Assembly (NCBI GenBank): GCA_003024985.2 | Contig: PXIH01S0014685.1 | Reading direction: 5' to 3' (one strand) | DNA from: Euperipatoides rowelli | Lineage: Eukaryota > Onychophora > Udeonychophora > Euonychophora > Peripatopsidae | DNA: 10,726 nt | Part shown: piece after piece, positions 1-6,954 of the stretch | How positions within the stretch are numbered: position 1 is the stretch's first letter | Layout of the letters: every line of letters begins with the position of its first letter | The notes under the pieces: generated by a model | Seen by the model: the letters and a program-made list of their open reading frames with translations, nothing else | Told to the model about the DNA's origin: nothing | The model's database searches: none | Position numbers and translations under genes: made by a program

Positions 1-225
1 AACAAAAATAAAATCCAGTCTATTTATTTATACATTATAATTTATATCTCGTATAGTACCAATCATTTAAATAATTTTTTTTCACTTAAATTTTTCCGTT
101 ATTATTATTTTGTCGTAAGGCATTATGTAGATTAATTTGTGTGTGAAATAATTTTTTTATTATGTGACTTTTTTTAATATATTTTTATTTAATCATTTCT
201 AGATTCGTATAAATTTGGTGTAGAA
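1..225. other. AT-rich non-coding stretch
   Basis: This stretch is dominated by A/T runs. I see no open frame of useful length, no RNA gene and no recognisable transposon end. It precedes the first clear unit of the tandem array that starts near 226. Confidence 0.6.
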
Positions 226-360
226 ATTTGGTCTAGTGGATGCATACCGCTCATAAATCAAGTTTAGTTACACTTCTGAAAAATCGTAAGTTTTATAAGT
301 TTATTTCTAACATAAATATGTTTTTAACCTATAAAGAATTTAATAGTTGTTTAGATGTTT

Positions 361-380
361 TGTATGTGTGTGTGTGTGCG
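361..380. repeat. Short TG microsatellite
   Basis: An uninterrupted run of TG dinucleotides covers about 365-378, inside the first unit of the tandem array. It is not shared with the other units, so it arose after the amplification. Confidence 0.85.
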
Positions 381-1002
381 ATGTTTCTCAGTACTTAAAA
401 TGTAACTATGATTGATCAAATGTGAATATAATTAATCTTGAGGTCATGACTGATGGTCTAGACACCTAAATTTGGTCTAGTGTGTGTACTCTCAATAAAT
501 CTAGTTGTATTACATTTCTGAAAAATCAAAGTTAGGAAAATATATTTATTAATGTTTGAAAACCATAAGCTTGATATAAGTTTGTGTTTAAGTATAAAAT
601 GTGGATGGTCCAAATTCTCTCATATTTTTTAGCCTATAAGATTTGCATACCAATCTATCTAAAATTTAAGACCATCAAAAATGGTCTAGATAGCTAGAAA
701 TTTAGATGTAGTTGGTACTTACTCTCAATAAATCTTGTTGTATTACAATTCTGAAAGATTAATGTTCAGAAAACCTCATGCCTAATATGATTATTTCTAG
801 GTTGATTGATATTCTATTTTGAACATATAAGTATTTACATGCAGAGCTATTTGCATGGTGATACTCTACTACTGAAATGTATGTCTTGGTTGAAAGCTAA
901 TAAAATATTGAGACTGCGAGTGTTAGTCTAAATACTATATAAATTTAGATCTAATTGGTTCATACTCTCAATAAATATTGTGTTACAATTATGAAAACTT
1001 AA

Positions 1003-1606
1003 CCCTTCCTTTACCAACCAGGATCCATTTTGGACACATGGCTTATATTTGGGATTATTTTAAAGTTACATGTTGGTTGTTGCAGCTCATCTCTTATGTA
1101 GATGTTTATTGAGATGTTTTCAATCTAAGTACAGGATGTGCCTCCATTTTTTTGTGTGTGTTATATTATGATCCTCATCTGAAGTGCAACATTTCGAAAA
1201 CTGTTAGTGGGTCCAACATGGACCCAGCTTGGTATTATATGTAATCTTTAATGTTTCTTTCAGAAATTTGTTTTTAGTATTAATGGAAGTTCCACTTTTC
1301 AGATTTGAGGTGAATAAGAGTGCATGGACTTTTTTTTTGGTATATGATCCCTTATTAAGTGAAATATTTTGTTAACTGTAAATAGGTACAACATGAACCC
1401 AGAATGGTAACTTTTAATGTTTCTTTTAGAAATTTGTTTTTGGTATTGTCAATTAAAATTAATTTATATTAAAACAAGTTTATTAATATCCCAAAGACAT
1501 TGAAAAAAAAGTCATACTGTGAACAGAGCGACAAAAATAAACCTGGATCCAAAATGGACCCAGGTTGATAAAAGGTGTGAAACAAGGAGTGTTGGCCAAT
1601 AAAGGG
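1003..1606. mobile_element. piggyBac-like non-autonomous element (MITE)
   Basis: The element starts CCCTTCCTTTACC and ends GGCCAATAAAGGG, so its ends are imperfect inverted repeats beginning with CCCTT. It is flanked on both sides by TTAA (999-1002 and 1607-1610), the hallmark target duplication of piggyBac transposons. A second, subterminal inverted block matches better: 1016-1041 against the reverse complement of 1541-1566, about 20 of 26 positions, centred on TCCATTTTGGA. The interior has a direct duplication (about 1191-1290 and 1363-1450) and a GGGTCC/GGACCC hairpin at 1209-1225. No transposase frame is present, so movement would need an enzyme supplied in trans. Joining the flanks restores one unit of the surrounding tandem array, which independently supports the borders. 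Confidence 0.8.
1209..1225. repeat. GGGTCC-AACAT-GGACCC hairpin motif inside the MITE
   Basis: Two perfect 6 bp arms flank a 5 base spacer. Related versions of this motif occur at 1022-1036, near 1386-1400 and at 1545-1562, always pairing a GG(A/G/T).CC half with an (A/T)TGGA or GGACC half. Repeated subterminal motifs of this sort often serve as transposase contact sites in DNA transposons. That role is inferred here. Confidence 0.6.
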
Positions 1607-1769
1607 TTAAAGTTAAGAAAAATGTTAATTTTTGTTTGAAAATCTGAAACTTGGTATAAGGTTATTTATAAGTATAAAATGTGAATTGGCCTAATGTTAT
1701 ACCTTGGACTTATAATTTTTTCTGACCTATGTGTCTGATGATACTCTTCAACTGACTAATATGTTTTAA

Positions 1770-1900
1770 GCAAATATTTATCTTTTTTTTATATAAAAAT
1801 AAATTTCTCCTCCAAAGGGAGAAGACATGTATTTTTATCATATTTAAATAATTACTTAGAGAGTATATAAATCAGTTTTTTATATATCAAATTATTACTT
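1770..1900. other. AT-rich spacer before the SINE
   Basis: This A/T-rich stretch includes a small palindrome, CTCCTCCAAAGGGAGAAG, near 1807-1824. I recognise no gene. Its last 16 bases (1885-1900) form the left copy of the candidate target duplication of the adjacent SINE. Confidence 0.5.
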
Positions 1901-2100
1901 ATTAAAATCACTAAGGTAGGTTATTATGACGGTAAAGGGCAGTGTACTTGGTAAAAACCTAAAGTAAGCTGTTAAAGCTAGGGAGATAAAAACGTTCCAT
2001 AACTGCCCTAGCCGGGATTGAACCTGGATCCTCATCATATGAATTAGTCTTAACAATTCAAGTACTCTTACCACTTGGCCACAATACCTTGATAAATTTT
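1901..2100 (-). mobile_element. tRNA-derived SINE (Leu/Ser-type head)
   Basis: Read on the minus strand, the 5' end contains an exact RNA polymerase III box A, TGGCCAAGTGG, and about 47 bases later a box B, GGTTCAATCCC. The interval holds a GAATT/AATTC stem around a GTTAAGACT loop and extra bases before the T arm. This fits a class II tRNA such as Leu or Ser. The T stem has mismatches, so this is not a working tRNA. A body of roughly 100 bases unrelated to tRNA follows. Similar 15-16 base sequences flank it (1885-1900 TATCAAATTATTACTT and 2101-2116 TATCAAATTGTTCTTG), a probable target duplication made by LINE-type reverse transcription. The open frame across this stretch is accidental. Confidence 0.72.
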
Positions 2101-2319
2101 TATCAAATTGTTCTTGAGGCTGTGACTGATTGTAAAATACCATAGAAATTTTGATCTAGTGGGGACATACTGTTGATAAACTAGTAGATTTATACTTATG
2201 AAAAATGAAAATTAGGCAAAATTTTTATTCCTGTTTGAAAAGCCCAAGCTTGATATTTCTAAGTATAATAAATAGATTAGTTGAATGATGTATATGTTGA
2301 GCTTATATTTATTTTGTTG

Positions 2320-2500
2320 GGGGTAAAGGTGTGGGTAAGTAGATGTATGGATGCTATGTGTATCAATCGGTAAGTATATCAGTTCAGGTGTATATGGGTG
2401 GTTGAATGTATTGATAAAATTGCTTATGTGGATGGATTAATGAGATGTGTGGATGGAAGGGTGGGATGTGTTTGGGTATGTATGCCCATATGTGGGGTAT
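2320..2500. repeat. Degenerate TG/GGATG-rich tract
   Basis: The plus strand is strongly G- and T-rich, with recurring GGTG, GTGGATGG, GGATGTG and GTATG words and almost no C. This looks like a decayed TGGA- or GGATG-type microsatellite. No single period holds across the tract, and no coding frame is apparent. Confidence 0.5.
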
Positions 2501-2683
2501 CAACAAGTAACATTAGAAATATGGTCATTAAATTGTGTTAGAATATGTTTACAAATAATGTAATCTAATATTGCCCTTAATGTTATGCATTATTATTCAA
2601 AATGCCACGTGAATACCTGCAAATGTTATATAACTTCCTGAAATATTATATTATGTTGGGGTATTGAAACAATGACTTAGAAT

Positions 2684-2719
2684 TTTTTTCATGGTTCTTA
2701 AAAAAGAACCATGAAAAAA
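2684..2719. repeat. Perfect 16 bp inverted repeat with 4-base loop
   Basis: The left arm TTTTTTCATGGTTCTT (2684-2699) and the right arm AAGAACCATGAAAAAA (2704-2719) are exact reverse complements separated by AAAA. The structure stands alone, with no transposon-like target duplication that I can see. It could be a cruciform-prone palindrome or a very small foldback insertion. It does not look like a bacterial terminator in this context. Confidence 0.85.
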
Positions 2720-2720
2720 T

Positions 2721-3420
2721 ATATGAATGATAGAGCGATAATTTCAAATTAAGAAATGTAGATAGAATTATTTTATGAATATCAAACCAAATTCTATGTT
2801 TCTAGATTAAATGTTTTTTGGGATACAGTATGTGTTAATGTTTATTATTATTTAGACTTGGAGATTATTTTTATTGCCAAGTCTTTGATAATTTTTAAAT
2901 TTCATGAACTGAAGTGGTAGTCTAGATTGGTGCAGTAAACCAGAAGTGTGTAAGCCTACAAATATTCTATACCTTGTTATAATTGTCTGCAAATCTGGTA
3001 TGTCTAAGTGGAACACTTAGTAAGAAATCTGACTGAAAATTCAAATACGTAGGCTCAAATATTTTATACAAATCATGAAAGTGCAAATTTGGAGAAAAAA
3101 ATTGTTAAAAAAAATTAAAGTAAAACCCAATTTTTTTAAAAAAAACAATATCTAACATTTGATTTCAACATCCAATTCATTCCTCATGGCTTGCCCAAAT
3201 ATATTAAGCCTCACTTCACCCACTCAAGTTGACTCAACTATCTCGAACAGTCCCTTTATAGATTGACCTCAAAACTTGACACCAACTTCTGCATCTCTTT
3301 TAAATCTTTTTAAATAATTGTTATGAATCAAGATGTAAAATGTTGTAAAAAAACCCAACATTAAGTTGTTGTTTTTTTTATTTATTATATTTTTGTATTC
3401 TAAGAACGCTCATCCTTCAC
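2721..3420. other. AT-rich non-coding stretch
   Basis: I see no gene, RNA or clear mobile element. The stretch includes A/T homopolymer runs near 3097-3145 and a pyrimidine-leaning segment at 3170-3300. A weak resemblance of 3150-3190 to the ~155 bp repeat downstream is too diffuse to call. Confidence 0.5.
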
Positions 3421-3830
3421 CCCTGAACTACTCCTACATTATATGTTTGACATTCCGGGTTTTCTAAAATCATTACATTTCAAAGTTACTCACAATATAG
3501 GTTATTTACCCACCCTAATAGATATTTAAAAACAAGAGATGGAATTACCATGAAATTTTCTATGAATATTTATCTTTTATCTCCATACTAATACTTCATT
3601 CCTAATTGTGATGTCATCTTTGTTTTTCTAGATCATTTTCAATTAGCCTGCATCCAAATAAACCACTCCCCATATTTTTGATTCTTTTAAGAACAAGAGG
3701 TGACATCATCATTATTAAATTTTGGATGAATTTTTAGTTTTTATCCCTAAGCACCTTTGTATGATGTCAATGTCCATTGTTCTAGATTATTATCACATTA
3801 CCAACACTCCATATGGACTACACATAAATT
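3420..3830. repeat. Diverged tandem repeat, period about 155-165 bp
   Basis: Two units are alignable by eye. Unit one begins TTAAAAACAAGAGAT at 3526 and contains GATGTCATC and CTAGATCATT (3628). Unit two begins TTAAGAACAAGAGGT at 3687 and contains GATGTCAA and CTAGATTATT (3782). A third, weaker unit upstream carries TTGACATT (3447) and CTAAAATCATT (3463). The order of blocks is kept, which argues against chance, but identity is modest. Confidence 0.5.
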
Positions 3831-4259
3831 ATGCTGGATGTATTGTGAACAAAATTTAGCATTATAATAAAATTTAATCCTAAGTTAATTTTCCATTGCT
3901 AAGAAGGAGGTTATATTTTTTTCTGTCCTTACCATTTCATATTTATGTCAACACAGGCTATTCTATTCATTCACACTGGTGAAAGTTTAGATAATCAGAA
4001 ATTACCCCTATGTTTCTGTTCTCCACTACTTTGTTTCTCTCATCAATCTTCAAACAAGGGTCTACTACATTGTTCCCTATTTTTGTAAAAATAGGATAGT
4101 TTGCCTGTAATTGCCTAAAAATCTAGAAGTTTTAAACTTATGCATTCCACTAATTATAGGAGAAACCTCATAAGGTTTAAAATAATTCATGTACTGTAAC
4201 CTAATTTAGGGATTTTATAAAATTAAAATGTCAATGGGAGTTATTAGGTCAAAGGACAT
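3831..4259. other. AT-rich non-coding stretch
   Basis: Nothing recognisable is seen here. There is no open frame of useful length and no RNA promoter boxes. Confidence 0.5.
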
Positions 4260-4336
4260 TTTAGTTTAATGTGATGCTATCATTATGGTATTAATGTGAT
4301 TAATTTAGTTTAATGTGATGCTATCATTATGGTATT
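4260..4336. repeat. 33 bp perfect direct repeat, 44 bp apart
   Basis: The sequence from TTTAGTTTAATGTGATG to TATGGTATT occurs identically at 4260-4292 and 4304-4336. The 11-base spacer itself contains AATGTGATTAA, resembling the repeat core. Perfect identity in an otherwise diverged window suggests a recent slippage or unequal-exchange duplication. Confidence 0.95.
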
Positions 4337-4440
4337 TTACTATGGATAAAAAAAATATATCGTGCCAGATAGTGGTGTGCTAGAATCTACTTATAAAGCA
4401 GGTGACCATATCTAATATTAAAAAAAACTAGTTCCAAATT

Positions 4441-4485
4441 TTCTTTTTTTAAAAAAAGAAGAATTAAGGCCTGGGGGGGGGGGGG
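4441..4485. repeat. 20 bp perfect palindrome followed by a G13 run
   Basis: Positions 4441-4460 (TTCTTTTTTT then AAAAAAAGAA) form an exact palindrome. Thirteen consecutive G residues follow at 4473-4485, the longest G run in the window. Homopolymers of this length are unstable, and their length in an assembly is often uncertain. Confidence 0.9.
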
Positions 4486-4515
4486 TCTAGTAAATGAGTC
4501 AAGATGGTGTGCTTG

Positions 4516-4562
4516 ATGCTTCAGTGGCCAGGTAAGTCGCTAGTTCGAATCCGGAAAAGCAT
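4516..4562 (+). pseudogene. tRNA-like remnant lacking an anticodon arm
   Basis: A near-perfect polymerase III box B (AGTTCGAATCC, 4542-4552) and a box A-like TGGCCAGGTAAG lie between ATGCTT and AAGCAT, which pair exactly as an acceptor-like stem. The whole is only 47 bases against about 73-90 for a tRNA, so the anticodon arm is missing. The T stem is poorly paired. It may be a deleted tRNA pseudogene or the remains of a tRNA-derived SINE head. It is not a working tRNA. Confidence 0.4.
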
Positions 4563-4737
4563 ATTTCCAGATTAGACTTAGTACAAATTTAATTCGTTAT
4601 TTTCGACATTTTTTACTTCTACGATTCCCTCCTTAAAAACATATCTTTATGACATGACTTATTCTTCTTTCCAAGTTTAGAACAATGTGATATTAACCTA
4701 ATGAATTGAAATAGACATTCTTGCATGAATAAATTAC

Positions 4738-4934
4738 CTTGGTTTCTATAACATATTATACCAGTACAATCTTGAGAATCATTTGGTCTTGGGGAACTGC
4801 AAGCTGAATCCTGAACAATAAACATTATTGATTTTGGAAGAATGCGTTCAACACAATGAACTGATCGAATTTGTTGACCATTTCCACACATTTTACTACA
4901 AGGGCTCCATATACTAGTTCTCCAAACAAAATCG
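4738..4934 (-). CDS. Internal exon encoding a thrombospondin type 1 repeat (ADAMTS/ADAMTSL/papilin-like)
   Basis: The exon encodes 65 complete codons making one TSP1 domain, a disulphide-bonded module of secreted matrix proteins. It opens FVWRTSIWSPCSKMCGNG, followed by QQIRSVHCVE. All six expected cysteines are present: SPC, KMC, VHC, SAC, QDC and IIC. The WSPC sequence fits the W-x-x-C C-mannosylation motif, and GNGQQIR supplies the usual G-x-G-x-x-x-R strand. The O-fucosylation site is lacking because Met occupies the Ser/Thr position before the second Cys. The 3' splice site is a pyrimidine tract ending TTTTTTAG (AG at 4936-4935). The 5' splice site is CAAG/GTAATT (GT at 4737-4736). One leading base and one trailing base imply a phase 2 intron upstream and a phase 1 intron downstream. 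No partner exon is recognisable here, so the introns extend beyond what I can follow. ADAMTS, ADAMTSL, papilin and other TSP1 proteins cannot be told apart from one repeat. Confidence 0.88.
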
Positions 4935-5710
4935 CTAAAAAAATATAAATAAGTGATTTCAGTAATATGAATATAAAAAGTTACAGAAACTAAAAAAACA
5001 ACAAAACAAAATAAGCCTAAATCGACAAATAAATATATTTTGTATAAGTTCTTTGATGCACAGACTATATGCTAATGGTTATTGTTTGTATATTGAGATA
5101 TAATTAAAAACTACTGCAAATTTATAAAGAATTGTTTAAACTATAAATCTATGTTTTTTTTTTTTTTGTTTTTTTTTTTAAGGTAATGAATTTTCTTAAT
5201 GGCCATATTAATTTCTATAGGTTAAAACCAAATTTACAAACTAGATTGGAAAAATTAAGATAAATAAATGAATCATGGATTATTAATATCATCATAAATA
5301 TTTGAGGTTATAAACTTAAGATTATTTATATAACATATTTTTTTTACACATTTAATCATTTTTATTATTCATAAATAGACAATTTTAGATCGAAATTTAG
5401 CTTTAATAAAAATAATATTTCTGCTTATACAAACTTTTAGGAATCTTCAAAAATAGAATACAAAACAATTTTATTCTGAATTGTTAAGTATAAAGGATAA
5501 AGTTTTTGAATTTACAAATGGAAAATAAAATAAAATAAATAAAAACACAATACAATTTTCATTGATTAATGGGCATCAACAACTTGAATTTTGAATTAAA
5601 TGATTCATGCTGTAAATGAATATAGAAAATAGAGTAATTTTCTATTACATTCCTTTATGTATTTACTATTTAATTATGAAAAAAATAAAAAGGTTAGAAT
5701 TGAATACACT
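4935..5710. other. Probable intron, AT-rich, with a long T/A tract
   Basis: The acceptor of the TSP1 exon lies at its lower edge, so on the minus strand this is the intron upstream of that exon. Positions 5154-5179 are T14-G-T11 on the plus strand, equivalent to an interrupted poly(A) on the minus strand. No reverse-transcriptase-like frame lies beside it to suggest a retroelement tail. No other gene or exon is visible. Confidence 0.5.
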
Positions 5711-6465
5711 TAGGCTATTTTTTTAAAAAAAAACTCCGAGCTTGTACTCCGAGTAATTGTTCACGTGACAAAGTACAAACTGAGCGAGACAGAGATTATT
5801 AAAATACGCTAACAGTGTAATAAAATATGGAGATGAAAGGAAAATAAGTGTAAAATATTAAAAAAAAAAAAATTAAAATTTTAGCTAAATCTTCACTAGA
5901 AGGGGATTTTAAAGATAATTGCCAGACAGAAAAAACAACAATGTCCGAGGCAATATTCAAACGTGATTTGTTTCCATTTTAAAGTCGGCATGCTTGCTAT
6001 CTCCAGTCACCAAGTAGAACAAGCATATGGATCTCAGACTTCACAATTCCTTCAGCCAAACATAGACGGTAGCTCATTGACTGAAAACAATTCATTTTTC
6101 AGCATTTAAAAACTAGTCACTACCATCCTAGAAGATCACTTATAGTCAAAATAATAAAATTATGTAGAGAAAGTAGAGCCTAGATAAATATTAGACCAGA
6201 TAAGTCATATTTGATACACGTAAATATCAATAAAGTTTATTTTCCTCCATTTTAAAATTTGATTGTGTTGCGATGAATTGTGGGTAAAACTCTGAATCCC
6301 GATGCTTTTACTAGGGGCAGTAAGAGCTCACTCTCATAGTGCTCGGAGTTTTTAAAAATCTGCCACTGGGTGAGCTCTGATTTTTTTAAAATCCGATTTC
6401 TCTGGATTCAGAGTGTGCTCTTATGTACTCCTAGTGCTCGGAGTTTTTTAAAAAATGTACCCTAG
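5711..6465. mobile_element. Probable foldback-type DNA element with TAGG..TA-(T)n(A)n-ACTCCGAGC ends
   Basis: The left end reads TAGGCTA, T7, A9, then ACTCCGAGC (5711-5741). The reverse complement of the right end reads CTAGGGTACA, T6, A6, then ACTCCGAGC (6465-6432). These are matching inverted ends of about 27-30 bases about 750 bp apart. ACTCCGAG is repeated at 5733-5740 and 5746-5753 on the left. On the right its complement, GCTCGGAGT, occurs at 6341-6349 and 6437-6445. The right end also folds into nested hairpins. There is no transposase frame and no clear target duplication, so the class is unknown. A complex locally duplicated repeat rather than a transposon remains possible. Confidence 0.5.
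6289..6414. repeat. Nested inverted repeats at the right end of the foldback element
   Basis: The outer pair is ACTCTGAATCC (6289-6299) with GGATTCAGAGT (6404-6414), 11 of 11. The inner pair is AGAGCTCAC (6323-6331) with GTGAGCTCT (6370-6378), 9 of 9. Inside these, TAGTG (6337-6341) faces CACT (6364-6367). Together they can form one long interrupted stem. The AGTGCTCGGAGTTTTT..AAAAA block within the loop (6338-6358) recurs just outside the hairpin at 6433-6455, about 95 bp on, so palindromic and tandem growth are mixed. Confidence 0.8.
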
Positions 6466-6467
6466 AC

Positions 6468-6954
6468 CATTGATGGTGAACCTATGAATGACACATGTGT
6501 CATTAGGTGACACATAAACACTATTTGGGTGGCACACCACATAAACCCAGTATGCATGGTAAATAGTATTGTACATGTAATAAGTCAAAAATTGTGTCTG
6601 TGACAACTGATGCCACCCCAAATATGCTGGGTAAACATAATGGTGTTGTGAAATTTCTTAGTGAAGAAGTTCAGCACTCTGCAGTTCCATTGCATTTTAT
6701 TCCATGTAGTGGTGTGCATGAAAGCAAGTATGTACTCTCAGTGGTAACTAACATTGTGAACTTTTTATCTGCACATGCACTAAATAATTGCCCATTCTTA
6801 AAGATGTTCGGATGAGATGGATTCTCATTATGGCGGACTTCTTATGTACAATAATGTTATCTGACTGAGTCGTGGTAACACACCAGACATTTAAAAGTAA
6901 CAAAGCAAACTTCAAGTGGCACACTACTCAGAAAAGGTAGGTTAGCCATCCCTG
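6468..6954. mobile_element. Deleted hAT-superfamily DNA transposon
   Basis: The left end CATTGATGGTGAACCTA and the reverse complement of the right end, CAGGGATGGCTAACCTA, are imperfect inverted repeats of about 17 bases. They resemble the CAGnGATGGCGAACC ends of a widespread group of hAT elements. The left subterminal region has the palindrome GACACATGTGTC, and the right one has GTGGCACAC, which also occurs near the left end at 6530-6538. At 487 bp it is far shorter than an intact hAT element, yet it keeps a transposase fragment. The bordering octamers CCCTAGAC and CACTGGGA match at only 4 of 8 positions, so an 8 bp target duplication is not convincingly preserved. The element is evidently old. 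Confidence 0.78.
6579..6894 (+). pseudogene. hAT transposase fragment (ZBED5/GTF2IRD2-like group), broken
   Basis: The frame gives KIVSVTTDATPNMLGKHNG, matching the hAT block around the second catalytic Asp (TTDxAxxMxGKxNG). It continues into VVTNIVNFLSAHALNNCPF, corresponding to the conserved V.IVNFIRSRALNHRQF-type segment of the domesticated ZBED5/GTF2IRD2 group. A frameshift near 6812 ends that frame, and homology resumes in the next frame as EMDSHYGGLLMYNNVI. There the expected Trp codon of the WLSRG motif is TGA (6862-6864), followed by LSRG, and a TAA closes the frame at 6892-6894. The BED zinc finger, first Asp, helical insertion and C-terminal catalytic Glu are absent. It cannot be an active transposase. 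Confidence 0.82.

Larger units (their letters stand above)
226..2285. repeat. Diverged tandem array, unit about 240 bp, interrupted by two insertions
   Basis: A unit of roughly 230-250 bp recurs about five times. Its most recognisable block is a TTTGGTCTAGTGG-like motif, then ACTCTCAATAAAT, then TTGTATTACA.TTCTGAAAAAT, then TGTTTGAAAACC and AAGTATAAAATGTG. The ACTCTCAATAAAT block lies at 488-500, 721-733 and 964-976, with looser matches near 250 and 2168, so the spacing is about 233-243 bp where it is uninterrupted. The second half of the fourth unit continues at 1611-1700, after the MITE. A fifth unit begins near 2107 (CTTGAGGC.GTGACTGAT), matching 437-452. No unit contains a coding frame. 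The units are too diverged for a young satellite, so this looks like an ancient local amplification. Unit edges are approximate because the comparison was made by eye. Confidence 0.75.

Noticed and set aside
1895-2143. 82-codon open frame on the minus strand
   Set aside because: It lies across the tRNA-derived SINE and its duplicated target and has no domain-like composition. The Pol III boxes and tRNA features explain the sequence better.
5154-5179. Poly(A) tail of a retrotransposon on the minus strand
   Set aside because: The T14-G-T11 tract has no adjoining reverse transcriptase, SINE head or target duplication that I can see. It may simply be a homopolymer in the intron.
5755-5770. CACGTG E-box as a promoter element
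   Set aside because: A single 6-base match in 10.7 kb is expected by chance. No start site or gene 5' end is associated with it.
6594-6815. 73-codon open frame as an independent small gene
   Set aside because: It is the first part of a broken hAT transposase. Homology continues after it in another frame and through a stop, so it is not a separate gene.
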